A DNA stretch of 10,166 nucleotides, taken from NCBI GenBank assembly GCA_002591625.1, contig PCDB01000036.1, positions 7,548-17,713 on the forward strand. Direction: 5' to 3'. The stretch is from Porticoccaceae bacterium (GTDB taxonomy: Bacteria; Pseudomonadota; Gammaproteobacteria; Pseudomonadales; Porticoccaceae). The position numbers and the translations under genes were made by a program. Shown in pieces: positions 1 to 7,237 of the stretch; position 1 is the stretch's first letter; the number at the start of each line of letters is the position of its first letter. The notes below the pieces were generated by a model, which did not search any database, was not told the DNA's origin, and saw only the letters and a list, made by a program, of their open reading frames with translations.

Positions 1-103
1 TCAGTAAAAATGTTTGATCGGGAGGCGCACTGGTGTTGGTGAGGCATGCTCGTTTTGAGGACTGACCTGTTGGGGAAATCTTATTTAAAGAGGATTGACA
101 ATT

Positions 104-1081
104 ATGAGAGCATTAGTATGCAAGAAATTAGGGTCGACCCAGAATATGGTCTTGGAGCAACGGGATGATCTCGAACCCGGAAAGGGTCAAGTTCTTATTG
201 ATGTGCGAGGTGCGGGAGTCAACTTCCCGGACATATTGACCGTCGAAGGGAAGTATCAGTTTAAACCCCCCTTGCCGTTTATCCCCGGTACTGAAGTATC
301 CGGTGTCATTTCGGAGGTGGGGGAGGGAGTCAGTTCTCGTTCAATAGGCGATGAAGTGATCGGCACCACTCAGACAGGCGCTTTTGCAGATCAGATAGTC
401 ACCTCAGAGTATTCGACATTCTTGAAAGGCAATAGAATGTCCTTTGAGCAGGCAGCTGGTTTTGCAATTACATACGGCACTTCCTACTATGCATTAAAGC
501 AGCAGGCGAAATTACAGAGAGGCGAAAACGTGCTTGTCCTAGGAGCAGCAGGAGGTGTTGGCGTTTCATGTATCCAAATCGCAAAGGCGATGGGAGCAAA
601 TGTAATAGCAGCCGCAAGCACAGAGGATAAGCTAGATTATGCTTGTGAGGCCGGTGCTGACTTGCGAATAAATTACTCGTCTGAAAATCTTAAGGAGAGG
701 GTGAAAGAGCTTACAAATGGCAAGGGAGCTGACGTTATATATGATCCTGTGGGTGGAGACTTTTCGGAGCAGGCTTTTAGAGCGATTGCTTGGGACGGTC
801 GGTTTTTAGTAATTGGTTTCGCCGCGGGCCCTATCCCTAAAATGCCATTAAATTTGGCTCTTCTCAAAGGAGCTTCGTTAGTTGGCGTTTTCTGGGGTTC
901 TTGGATGGCCAGGGATCCTCAAGCGTCGTTACAAAATTATAGAGAACTTATAGAAATGGTGGATAACGGATTGTTCTCGCCTCTAGTGAGTGAGGTATAC
1001 TCTTTAGATGATTTTCAAAAAGCGTTTGCTTGTATCTCTGAGCGTCGAGCTAGAGGGAAGGTCGTTTTGTCGATGTGTTAA
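104..1081 (+). CDS. NADPH:quinone oxidoreductase-like MDR protein (zinc-independent)
   Basis: A 325-residue medium-chain dehydrogenase/reductase, probably a cytosolic NAD(P)H-dependent reductase of quinones or enones. The N-terminal GroES-like catalytic domain (about 1-120) has GVNFPDIL near residues 38-45, where zinc-dependent alcohol dehydrogenases carry a Cys ligand, so no catalytic zinc is expected. The Rossmann fold follows, with the nucleotide-binding turn GAAGGVG at 147-153 and DPVGG at 214-218. The protein ends with the usual RGKVVL segment (317-322), and its length is normal for the family. I chose ATG 104 because AAAGAGGA (87-94) sits nine bases before it; the in-frame TTG at 95 would abut that site. 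The gene lies 76 bases before ubiX on the same strand, so it may share a transcript and possibly a link to quinone metabolism, but that is inference. The true substrate cannot be read from sequence; crotonyl-CoA reductase-like or other enoyl reductase roles are possible. Confidence 0.88.
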   Translation: MRALVCKKLGSTQNMVLEQRDDLEPGKGQVLIDVRGAGVNFPDILTVEGKYQFKPPLPFIPGTEVSGVISEVGEGVSSRSIGDEVIGTTQTGAFADQIVTSEYSTFLKGNRMSFEQAAGFAITYGTSYYALKQQAKLQRGENVLVLGAAGGVGVSCIQIAKAMGANVIAAASTEDKLDYACEAGADLRINYSSENLKERVKELTNGKGADVIYDPVGGDFSEQAFRAIAWDGRFLVIGFAAGPIPKMPLNLALLKGASLVGVFWGSWMARDPQASLQNYRELIEMVDNGLFSPLVSEVYSLDDFQKAFACISERRARGKVVLSMC

Positions 1082-1095
1082 TGATGACTTGCGCC

Positions 1096-1114
1096 GAGTC
1101 TCGATGCTAGACTC
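1096..1114 (+). other. Short hairpin between the MDR gene and ubiX
   Basis: GAGTCT and AGACTC form a perfect 6-bp stem around the 7-base loop CGATGCT, 15 bases after the MDR stop codon. The sequence that follows has only a short, delayed T run (ACTTTTAAA from 1129), so this is at best a weak or attenuating terminator between the two plus-strand genes. It could equally be chance. Confidence 0.3.
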
Positions 1115-1157
1115 ACGTCACCCGTAAACTTTTAAATGAGTAACTTTTGGGGAAAGC

Positions 1158-1736
1158 ATGCGTCTAATTGTTGGAATATCTGGATCAAGCGGCGTTATAT
1201 ATGGTATCCGGTTGCTCCAATTTCTCTCAAGACGTGAGGACATTGAGACTCATTTGGTGCTCTCACAGAGTGCCCGTATGAATATTGCAATCGAGACCGA
1301 TTGGACAGTAACTGATGTCGAAAAGCTGGCCGATGTTGTTCACAATAACAAAAACATTTCTGCAAACATCGCGAGCGGATCTTATCGCACATCTGGAATG
1401 ATCGTGGCGCCTTGTTCCATGAAGACCCTGTCAGGAATCGTGAACTCCTATTCTGATAATTTGTTAACAAGAGCTGCCGACGTTGTTCTGAAGGAAAATA
1501 GGAAATTAGTATTGGTTCCGCGCGAAGCGCCATTGCATTTGGGACATTGCGAATTACTTGTCCGGGCATGCCGATTGGGTGCGGTGGTACATCCTCCATC
1601 TCCCGCTTTTTATACTCAGCCAAAAACGGTTGACGACATCATTGACCAAACAGTAGCAAGACTGCTTGATATATTTGATGTTGAAATGTCTGAGTTGATT
1701 CGTTGGCAAGGGAATTTTAACAGCAAGAAATGCTAA
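1158..1736 (+). CDS. ubiX: Flavin prenyltransferase UbiX
   Basis: A 192-residue UbiX/Pad1 flavoprotein. The family joins dimethylallyl phosphate to reduced FMN, giving the prenylated FMN that UbiD needs to decarboxylate the ubiquinone precursor. Visible motifs are the FMN-binding N-terminal loop GISGSSG (6-12), APCSMKTL (84-91), REAPLH (122-127) and the C-terminal PPSPAFY (146-152). Lys112, Arg122, Glu123, Tyr152 and Arg168 keep the spacing of the active-site residues I recall for Pseudomonas UbiX (K129, R139, E140, Y169, R185). GGGGAA at 1149-1154 is a good ribosome binding site four bases from the ATG. The gene converges on alr with 16 bases between stop codons. The short gap can fold weakly (CTAAATG 1733-1739 with CATTTTTAG 1748-1756, two-base bulge), perhaps as a bidirectional terminator. 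No ubiD is present here, as is common because ubiX and ubiD are often unlinked. Confidence 0.93.
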   Translation: MRLIVGISGSSGVIYGIRLLQFLSRREDIETHLVLSQSARMNIAIETDWTVTDVEKLADVVHNNKNISANIASGSYRTSGMIVAPCSMKTLSGIVNSYSDNLLTRAADVVLKENRKLVLVPREAPLHLGHCELLVRACRLGAVVHPPSPAFYTQPKTVDDIIDQTVARLLDIFDVEMSELIRWQGNFNSKKC

Positions 1737-1752
1737 ATGACATGTACCATTT

Positions 1753-2844
1753 TTAGTTTATTCCAACTCTAGGAATCCTAGTAGAAATGCCGCTTAAAAG
1801 TTCGTAACCGTTAGTTTCACAATATCCGGCCACTTCATTTACAGGGAGTTCTGGTCCCCAAAGAATGACAGGATCTCCTAGTTGGGCACAGTCACAATCA
1901 GTTACATCTGCGGTGATCATATCCATTGACACGCGGCCCACTAGCGGACAGCGCTGCTGCTTGATGATAACGGGTGTGCCATTCTTTGCCCGCCTTGGGT
2001 ACCCATCTCCATAACCGATTGATATGGTCGCAATTGTTGATTTTCTTTCCGCTTTCCAGATCGCATCGTAACCTACAGTCTCCCCTGCCTCTATAGTTCT
2101 TAAAGAAATTATTTCGGACTTGAGAGTCATTACTGGTCTTAAAAGGGTAGACGTTTGCTTGCCGTAAAACGGGCTATTGCCATAAAGCATATAACCCGGT
2201 CTTTGCCAGTCGCGAAGAGCCTTTTCCCAGCCCATGATCGCCGCCGAGTTAGCAAGACTTTGCCCTAGGATGTGGCCAGTTGCTGATTCTATTCCCCGAA
2301 CGGTTTTATCAAAACATTCTATCTGTCGCGTTGTCATTTCATTGGATAGGTCATTGGCGCAGGCAAAATGGGTTGCCAAGACAGTCAAGCTGTCGATCTT
2401 TCCCGAGTTTAAAAGGTGTTGATAAACCTCATGTGTTTCAGGAGGATCAAATCCGAGACGATGCATTCCGCTATCTAAGCCAAGCCAAATGCGAATAGGT
2501 TGTTTAAGTTTTGCCTTTAAAATATGATCTTTCTGTCTATGGTTCTCAACCATCAACCAGAAATTATTCTCTGAAGCCAATTCAATTTCATCTGAATCGA
2601 ATGTTCCCTCCAAAAGCAGGATAGGCTGCTTAAACCCCAAGTTTCTGAGTTCTAATGCCTCATTGATTGAAGCAACGCCGAAAGCTGGGGTCTGATCCAA
2701 TGCGCCACAAACAATATCCATGCCATGTCCATAGGCGTTGGCTTTGACAATCGGCATGCATTGACCTTTTTGAGATTTTACTGCTAGTGCAAAATTGTCT
2801 CGGAGTGCTTTTCTATCTATCAGTGCATGGGTTGGTCTTGTCAT
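1753..2844 (-). CDS. alr: Alanine racemase (PLP-dependent)
   Basis: A 363-residue fold-III alanine racemase converting L- to D-alanine for peptidoglycan. The PLP-binding catalytic lysine is Lys34 in VKANAYGHG (33-41), and the opposite base is Tyr259 in VGYDAIW. Other conserved pieces are DSGMHRLG (124-131), QRPGYMLYG (214-222; Arg215 should contact the PLP pyridine nitrogen), ISIGYGDGYPR (275-284) and VGRVSMDM (302-309). The TIM-barrel N-terminal and beta C-terminal domains are both complete, and there is no fused Mur ligase. An oddity is Gly122 in WLGLDSGM, where characterised enzymes have the carbamylated lysine. The start is ATG 2844, which begins just before the normal family N-terminus; its ribosome binding site is poor (only TTAAGA upstream). 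A possible promoter on this strand is TTGTGA, an 18-base gap, then TACACT, about 80 bases upstream, but this is weak. It could be the biosynthetic Alr or the catabolic DadX; no dadA is adjacent, which favours biosynthesis. Confidence 0.93.
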   Translation of the reverse strand: MTRPTHALIDRKALRDNFALAVKSQKGQCMPIVKANAYGHGMDIVCGALDQTPAFGVASINEALELRNLGFKQPILLLEGTFDSDEIELASENNFWLMVENHRQKDHILKAKLKQPIRIWLGLDSGMHRLGFDPPETHEVYQHLLNSGKIDSLTVLATHFACANDLSNEMTTRQIECFDKTVRGIESATGHILGQSLANSAAIMGWEKALRDWQRPGYMLYGNSPFYGKQTSTLLRPVMTLKSEIISLRTIEAGETVGYDAIWKAERKSTIATISIGYGDGYPRRAKNGTPVIIKQQRCPLVGRVSMDMITADVTDCDCAQLGDPVILWGPELPVNEVAGYCETNGYELLSGISTRIPRVGIN

Positions 2845-2966
2845 AGCGTCTTAAAGTCGTGGCTTTAGCAGTCAGAAAACAGAGCCGCAGGAGTGTATTT
2901 GATTTTTAAAGCATATCACAACTTCTGGACTAATAACCGTCGCGAAAAATGATTTGTAAGATAGTT

Positions 2967-3854
2967 TCAAGCTTTTGATTTTTCGCTGGTTCTATTTACT
3001 GTTTTATGGCGTTCATTAAAAAAAATGTAACAACCGGAAACCACGATCATCGTAGCGCCAATCCAAGTTTCCCAGAGAGGTTGCTCGTCCATCACTAACA
3101 CAGCGAGCAGTATTGAAAAAACTAGACGGGTATATCTGAACGGCGCAATAATTGAGGCGTCACCCCATCTAGTGGCCAAAATAAGCATGAAGTTGGCAAA
3201 GGTTCCCAAGATTGTAGCGCCTCCCAACAGCCACCAAATATATGGCGATGGCTGTATAAATTTTGGCCCAAATGGCAAGAGAATTAGCCCACCCAATCCT
3301 ACTGCGAAAAATGAGTAAGCAGATATCGTCAAGCTTGGAATATGATCCGCTATAGCTCGAGTCAAGAGGTCTCTCAGCGCGACAAAAAATGTGGCCAGGA
3401 CGGCGAGCCATGCGTAGGGTTGATAAGCCTCGGACATTGGTCTCACAATGAGCATGACACCAATCAAACCCACGAAAATAGCTGTCCAATGACTTGATCC
3501 AACGGTCTCACGGTAAACTATAACCGCACCTATGGTGATCATTAAAGGAGCTGTCTGAAGAACTGCGGAGACAGAGGACAGTGGAGTCGTGGCAATCGCC
3601 CAAACAAAAAAGAGCGCGCTTAACATATCAGTTGCAGAACGCAGAAGAAAAACCATATTTCCCAGCTCCGGCATAAATAAACGAGTCTTTGTTATGCAGA
3701 TGATGGATAGACTTATTACACCGCCGGCAAATCCTGTAATGATCAGGATTTGAGAAACTGGCAGACTCAAAGATATGATCTTTAATAGTGCATCCCCTAG
3801 GGCAAAGGTAGCCATGGCTACCACCATAAAAAAAATTCCTCGGAGATTTTTCAT
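2967..3854 (-). CDS. EamA/DMT-family transporter, ten transmembrane segments
   Basis: A 295-residue inner-membrane protein of the drug/metabolite transporter superfamily. It has ten hydrophobic segments, roughly at 5-25, 35-55, 66-86, 93-113, 124-139, 148-166, 176-196, 206-228, 240-256 and 262-279, arranged as two EamA repeats of five helices. VLQTAPLMITIGAVIVYRE (98-116) resembles the helix-4 region of these proteins, including the conserved acidic residue before helix 5, and APFRYTRLVFSILLAVLVMDE (237-257) is its counterpart in the second half. The C-terminal tail is short, basic and cytoplasmic. Known members move amino acids, nucleosides or other small metabolites, often outward; this one's substrate cannot be assigned. 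The gene lies 122 bases upstream of alr on the same strand and is divergent from murI, so a role with D-amino acids or wall precursors is possible but unproved. No clear Shine-Dalgarno sequence precedes the ATG, but a strong dyad lies 25 bases upstream. Confidence 0.85.
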   Translation of the reverse strand: MKNLRGIFFMVVAMATFALGDALLKIISLSLPVSQILIITGFAGGVISLSIICITKTRLFMPELGNMVFLLRSATDMLSALFFVWAIATTPLSSVSAVLQTAPLMITIGAVIVYRETVGSSHWTAIFVGLIGVMLIVRPMSEAYQPYAWLAVLATFFVALRDLLTRAIADHIPSLTISAYSFFAVGLGGLILLPFGPKFIQPSPYIWWLLGGATILGTFANFMLILATRWGDASIIAPFRYTRLVFSILLAVLVMDEQPLWETWIGATMIVVSGCYIFFNERHKTVNRTSEKSKA

Positions 3855-3878
3855 CTCATTGGCCTGACTATGTTAGCT

Positions 3879-3916
3879 CTGTAAGGCAATGTGTAAGTAT
3901 TTAATTGCCCTTACAG
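3879..3916. repeat. Imperfect 12-bp inverted repeat upstream of the DMT gene
   Basis: CTGTAAGGCAAT (3879-3890) is the reverse complement of ATTGCCCTTACAG (3904-3916) apart from one extra C in the right arm. The arms are 13 bases apart. The outer 8 bp (CTGTAAGG/CCTTACAG) are perfect. The dyad ends 25 bases before the transporter start codon, so it could be an operator in DNA or a hairpin in the transporter's leader RNA. No T run follows on either strand, so it is not a typical terminator. Confidence 0.5.
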
Positions 3917-3928
3917 TGGTTCTTTCCG

Positions 3929-3956
3929 GAAGGCGGCAGAATACTGTCGTCCCTTC
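3929..3956. repeat. Hairpin-forming sequence with AATA loop
   Basis: GAAGG (3929-3933) pairs with CCTTC (3952-3956), and CGGCAG (3934-3939) pairs with CTGTCG (3944-3949) with one G-T wobble in the RNA of the plus strand. A two-base bulge (3950-3951) interrupts the right arm and the loop is AATA. It lies in the murI/DMT divergent region. There is no T run after it in either direction. Function unknown. Confidence 0.4.
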
Positions 3957-4121
3957 AGACATTCAAGTTGAAATCTAAACCTTTAGGAACTCCCAGTTAT
4001 CTGAAATTGGCTATGCAATGCGCGATGGATTTTTTTGCCTTTTTTTAAGGAATTTGATAGTACGTTTTGCGATACAAGCGTTAAGATGCAGAATTAGTCA
4101 TTATTAGTCGATAAAAATCAT

Positions 4122-4886
4122 ATGTCTTTGCCTTTGTTGATTGTGGATTCTGGAAGCGGAGGGTTTTCCTTGCTTGATGCGATACATGCAAAAATGCCTA
4201 AATTATCGTATACTTATGCGGCAGATTACGGCGGTTGTCCTTATGGGGATCGTGATTCTGCCGACATAATTGAGCGCATGTTGTGTCTAGTGGATGCGGT
4301 CCAGTCTCGAGAAACCCATGGAATGATTCTAGTTGCTTGCAACACGGCGAGCACACTAATCTTAGATCGTTTAAGGAATCGATACACGGTGCCGGTGGTA
4401 GGAGTGGTCCCAGCAGTCAAACCAGCCTTTGAAAGGTATCCAGGAGGAAAAATCCTTTTGTTGGCAACCCCTCAGACTGTTGATGGCGATTATCTTGAGG
4501 GTTTGGTAAAAAAATATTCGTACGGTACCAACTTGGAACGTTATGGGAGTACTGAATTGGTTCGTTTGACAGAAAAGTTTCTTTCCGACAGGACAGATTC
4601 TGTTGATTTTAAGGAGGCTCTGACCCCACTAGATCAAAAGTCATTCGATGCCGTAGTCTTGGGATGCACGCATTTTTCTCTCGTAAAAAACCAGCTACAA
4701 GAAATTTTTAGAGATGCCGAACTAATTGATAGTGCAGAGAGTATTGCGTCCAGAATTGATTTAGTCGCTCAAGGCTCTTTAGCCGCAGGTAATGAAAGAG
4801 TTTTATATGTGACTTCGGAAGAAACCCCGCCACTTGATTATTTGAAGTCTATTGGTTTTTCAAGTAGGAACATGATTGAGCTTTAG
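4122..4886 (+). CDS. murI: Glutamate racemase MurI
   Basis: A 254-residue cofactor-independent Asp/Glu racemase that makes D-glutamate for addition to UDP-MurNAc-L-Ala by MurD. The two catalytic cysteines are Cys73 in ACNTAST (72-78) and Cys182 in GCTHFSL (181-187). Asp9 and Ser10 in DSGSGG (9-14) and PYG (40-42) complete the substrate pocket, and VVGVVPAVKPA (92-102) is close to the enterobacterial sequence. It lacks the roughly 20-residue N-terminal extension of the E. coli enzyme. The start is fixed at ATG 4122: an in-frame TAG lies at 4095-4097, no start codon falls between, and DSG must stay near the N-terminus. There is no visible Shine-Dalgarno sequence, only AT-rich DNA, so translation may rely on an unstructured or very short leader. 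The stop lies six bases from the proS stop on the other strand. Confidence 0.93.
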   Translation: MSLPLLIVDSGSGGFSLLDAIHAKMPKLSYTYAADYGGCPYGDRDSADIIERMLCLVDAVQSRETHGMILVACNTASTLILDRLRNRYTVPVVGVVPAVKPAFERYPGGKILLLATPQTVDGDYLEGLVKKYSYGTNLERYGSTELVRLTEKFLSDRTDSVDFKEALTPLDQKSFDAVVLGCTHFSLVKNQLQEIFRDAELIDSAESIASRIDLVAQGSLAAGNERVLYVTSEETPPLDYLKSIGFSSRNMIEL

Positions 4887-4892
4887 GTTTGG

Positions 4893-6620
4893 CTATCCGC
4901 AGCGCAGTTTCTGCGCTAAAAAGGACATCGCATCATCAGTTTTTATTTCTTGTTTGCTTGGCTCTCGCCGATTTTGATATTCGATTATCCCATTATTTAG
5001 ACCGCGCTCACCTATTATTATTCTGTGGGGAATTCCTATCAGTTCACTATCTGCTAACATGCCTCCCAGTCGAGATTTGACTTCGTCAAATAACAATACG
5101 TCCTTACCTGAATCCCTTAATTGGTTATATAGATTTTCGGCTGCATTCTTGACTGCTCCTGATTTGTGGTAGTTGATAGGAATTATCGCTACTTGGAAGG
5201 GTGCGATTGAATCTGACCAAATGATGCCACGTTCATCATGGTTTTGTTCAATTGCTGCTGCAACAATTCTCCCTATACCGATACCATAGCAACCCATATG
5301 CATCGTTTTCTCTTTGCCGTTTTCGTTAAGGACACTTGCGTTCATCGACCTACTATATTTGGTGCCGAGTTGAAAGATATGCCCGACTTCTATGCCACGC
5401 TTAATTACTAGCTGTCCATCTCCATCCGGACTTGGATCCCCAGAGACGACGTTACGAATGTCGGCTAATTCAATGTTAGGGCAATCCCGTTCCCAATTCA
5501 CCCCCTTTAGATGGTATCCGTCCCGGTTAGCGCCGCAGACGAAAGAATGAAGATTTGCGGCGCTATGATCAACAATTACGCGCATTTTCAGTCCTACAGG
5601 TCCGAGAGAACCGGCAGAGCAATGCACGCAATCTTTTAACTGCGCATCTGAAGCCATTATGAGATTACTCCTAGCCCCAAGAAAACTTCGAGCTTTTACT
5701 TCATTTAGCTGATGATCGCCCCTCACTACAAATACGTGTAAACCTCTAGCCTCGTTATCAGCTTGATCATGGAATATCAGAGTTTTCACCATCTGTCGCG
5801 GCTCAATCTTTAGTTGACTGCATACGTCATCAATCGTTTTTGCATTTGGAGTCGGTACCTCCTTGATCTCATCTGGCTGCGCTAGAGTGGCTGACTTGGG
5901 GACGAGTGTGGTTGCTTTTTCTATATTCGCTGCGTAAGTGCTGCCATCTGAAAACACAATTGCATCCTCTCCTGAATCAGCGATTACGTGAAATTCGTGA
6001 GAAATACTTCCACCGATAGCTCCAGTATCGGCTATGACTGCTTTAAATATAAGTCCAGTACGTTCAAATATCCTGCAGTAGGTCTGATACATGCAATCAT
6101 AGGTTTCCTCTAATGACTTTTGGTCAATATGAAATGAGTAGGCATCCTTCATGCAAAATTCTCGGGTTCGCATCACACCAAAACGAGGTCTAACTTCATC
6201 TCTAAATTTGGTTTGAATTTGATAAAAATTTATGGGTAACTGGCGATAGCTATGAATCTCCGTTCGAATAATGTCGGTGATCACTTCCTCATGTGTTGGG
6301 CCTAGACAAAACTCTCTTTCATGACGGTCATTGATTCTCAAGAGTTCTGGGCCAAATTCACTCCATCGCTGGGACTCTTCCCATAAATCGGCGGGCTGCA
6401 CTAACGGCATCAGCAGTTCTAAAGCGCCCGACGCGTCCATTTCTTCGCGCACAATTTTTTCTACCTTGCGAAAAACTCGCAGCCCTAGCGGCAACCATGT
6501 GTAAAGCCCCGAAGCCAGCTTTCGAATCATTCCTGCGCGCAACATCAGTTGGTGACTAACTATCTCTGCTTCCGCAGGAAGTTCTTTTTTTGTGCTGAGA
6601 AGATATTGACTGACACGCAT
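4893..6620 (-). CDS. proS: Prolyl-tRNA synthetase, bacterial type with editing insertion
   Basis: A class II aminoacyl-tRNA synthetase of 575 residues (E. coli about 572) that charges tRNA-Pro with proline. The motif 1 region lies in about 38-72 (GLYTWLPLG through MP), motif 2 is [17 protein letters not shown] (139-155) and motif 3 is [14 protein letters not shown] (446-459). Between motifs 2 and 3 is the YbaK-like INS editing domain (about 225-400), which clears Ala-tRNA-Pro; it holds Lys279 in MVKTLIF, the same number as the E. coli editing lysine. The C-terminal anticodon-binding domain follows from about 475. I place the start at ATG 6620 because [10 protein letters not shown] matches the family N-terminus exactly and TGGAA sits at suitable spacing; the in-frame ATG at 6632 would add four residues. 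The last codons contain a perfect hairpin (4901-4917). The gene is transcribed alone, away from the fmdB-aspS operon. Confidence 0.96.
   Translation of the reverse strand: MRVSQYLLSTKKELPAEAEIVSHQLMLRAGMIRKLASGLYTWLPLGLRVFRKVEKIVREEMDASGALELLMPLVQPADLWEESQRWSEFGPELLRINDRHEREFCLGPTHEEVITDIIRTEIHSYRQLPINFYQIQTKFRDEVRPRFGVMRTREFCMKDAYSFHIDQKSLEETYDCMYQTYCRIFERTGLIFKAVIADTGAIGGSISHEFHVIADSGEDAIVFSDGSTYAANIEKATTLVPKSATLAQPDEIKEVPTPNAKTIDDVCSQLKIEPRQMVKTLIFHDQADNEARGLHVFVVRGDHQLNEVKARSFLGARSNLIMASDAQLKDCVHCSAGSLGPVGLKMRVIVDHSAANLHSFVCGANRDGYHLKGVNWERDCPNIELADIRNVVSGDPSPDGDGQLVIKRGIEVGHIFQLGTKYSRSMNASVLNENGKEKTMHMGCYGIGIGRIVAAAIEQNHDERGIIWSDSIAPFQVAIIPINYHKSGAVKNAAENLYNQLRDSGKDVLLFDEVKSRLGGMLADSELIGIPHRIIIGERGLNNGIIEYQNRREPSKQEIKTDDAMSFLAQKLRCG
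4901..4917. repeat. Perfect 7-bp inverted repeat in the proS 3' end
   Basis: AGCGCAG and CTGCGCT are separated by TTT. The repeat lies inside the last codons of proS and immediately beyond the murI stop. On the plus strand it is followed by AAAAAGG, and on the minus strand by TGCGGATAG, so neither direction gives the T run of an intrinsic terminator. It could still protect the 3' end of one of the converging transcripts. Confidence 0.4.
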
Positions 6621-6800
6621 TTGTGATTCCATAAATTTTGGTTTTAAAGTCGCTAGTTTACTGTTCGGTTCCCAAGGGGTACAGAGTTTGGATGAATTGA
6701 TTCGAAGTTTAACGCATCAGATTCTATACTTCGTATTTATTGGATGGTCCCAAGAAAAAAACCAAGTGGTAATTATCGTATGTCTCTTGCAAACAGAGCA

Positions 6801-6829
6801 TTCTCCATGGACCAGCCCTGCTGTATAAT
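6801..6829 (+). promoter_or_regulatory. Probable sigma-70 promoter of the fmdB-aspS-yebC operon
   Basis: TATAAT at 6824-6829 is a perfect -10 box. Seventeen bases upstream, TTCTCC (6801-6806) is a poor -35 (three of six consensus bases), so an activator or other contacts may be needed. Transcription should begin near 6836, giving a leader of roughly 26 bases before the FmdB-like start codon. An inverted repeat brackets the -10 box (6807-6815 and 6830-6838). Confidence 0.6.
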
Positions 6830-6838
6830 CTGGCCCAT
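6807..6838. repeat. Inverted repeat bracketing the -10 box (possible operator)
   Basis: ATGGACCAG (6807-6815) and CTGGCCCAT (6830-6838) are reverse complements at eight of nine positions, separated by 14 bases that include TATAAT. The centres are 23 bp apart, about two helical turns, so a dimeric repressor could sit on both arms and block RNA polymerase. Imperfect repeats of this size also occur by chance in 10 kb, so its position at the promoter is the main argument. Confidence 0.35.
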
Positions 6839-6861
6839 TATTGGATTAGGTGGATTAAGAA

Positions 6862-7221
6862 ATGCCCATATACGAGTATCAGTGTTCTGAATGTGGCCAT
6901 AAGTTAGAAGTGCTGCAAAAAATTAGCGACGATCCTCTGACTATTTGTCCGGCGTGTGAAGCTTCAGCTTTAAAGAAGCTCATCTCTGCTGTAGGTTTTC
7001 GGTTAAGCGGGACCGGTTGGTATGAGACTGATTTTAAGACTAAGGACAAACGCAATATCAGTGGAGATCGCGAGCCTGCAGCCAAATCTGAAACTCCTGG
7101 CTCAGATAATTCGAAACCCGAAACAGAAAAAAAAGACACTTCCGCATCTTCAGATAAAAGCAATGAATCATCTAAGAAATCGCCTGAGCCGTCAAAGAAA
7201 CCGGCTAAAACAGAATCATGA
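6862..7221 (+). CDS. FmdB-family zinc-ribbon protein
   Basis: A 119-residue protein with the FmdB/putative regulatory zinc-ribbon domain in its first 55 residues: [12 protein letters not shown], then CPAC. Cys8, Cys11, Cys29 and Cys32 should bind one zinc ion. GTGWYETDF (50-58) is the usual motif after the ribbon. Residues from about 60 to 119 are a low-complexity Lys/Ser/Glu/Pro tail, probably disordered. The biochemical role is unknown; the family is named after a protein encoded near formamidase and is annotated as possibly regulatory. AGGTGGA (6848-6854) is a good ribosome binding site seven bases before the ATG. It is the first gene of a tight operon: aspS starts 16 bases after its stop. 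The same zinc-ribbon gene precedes aspS in many gammaproteobacteria, which suggests a link with translation or nucleic acid binding, though this is inference. Confidence 0.88.
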   Translation: MPIYEYQCSECGHKLEVLQKISDDPLTICPACEASALKKLISAVGFRLSGTGWYETDFKTKDKRNISGDREPAAKSETPGSDNSKPETEKKDTSASSDKSNESSKKSPEPSKKPAKTES

Positions 7222-7237
7222 GAAGGGAACAAGACTT

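Larger units (their letters stand above)
3855..4121. promoter_or_regulatory. Divergent intergenic region between the DMT gene and murI
   Basis: A 267-base region that must hold the promoters of both divergent genes. Reading from the transporter side it contains a long imperfect dyad (3879-3916), a hairpin-forming sequence (3929-3956), two T7 runs ten bases apart (4030-4036 and 4040-4046) and a pair of ATTAGTC direct repeats just before murI (4093-4109). I could not find a -35/-10 pair with good scores and spacing for murI; TTGATA at 4054-4059 is a possible -35 without a matching -10. No convincing small ORF or tRNA is present. A small RNA ending at the T runs is conceivable, but no stable stem directly precedes them. 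Confidence 0.5.

Noticed and set aside
1..103. Possible end of an upstream plus-strand gene (open from base 1 to TGA at 40-42) or start of a minus-strand gene (ATG at 47 reading outward).
   Set aside because: Both stretches are under 16 codons and cut by the edge; neither shows a recognisable protein end or a good ribosome binding site.
1521..1538. REAPLH instead of RETPLH in UbiX as a possible active-site loss.
   Set aside because: The flanking Arg122 and Glu123 are intact, and the Thr position varies among UbiX/Pad1 proteins, so ordinary variation is more likely.
1195..1623. 142-codon minus-strand open frame inside ubiX.
   Set aside because: It is antisense to a clear UbiX, has an unusual composition rich in Arg, Ser and Pro, and no family resemblance; a shadow frame.
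4901..4917. Hairpin between murI and proS as a bidirectional intrinsic terminator.
   Set aside because: It is inside proS coding sequence, and neither strand has a T run after the stem.
6690..6712. GATTCGAAG resembling a tRNA T-loop upstream of fmdB.
   Set aside because: No acceptor, D or anticodon stems can be drawn around it.
6725..6736. ATACTTCGTAT near proS, resembling one loxP arm.
   Set aside because: Only about nine bases match, there is no second arm or spacer, and a short palindrome of this kind is expected by chance.
7022..7237. 72-codon upstream extension of the aspS frame.
   Set aside because: It lies inside fmdB in another frame, reads as the out-of-frame Lys/Ser-rich tail, and AspRS family proteins begin at residue 73 of this frame, where a proper ribosome binding site is present.
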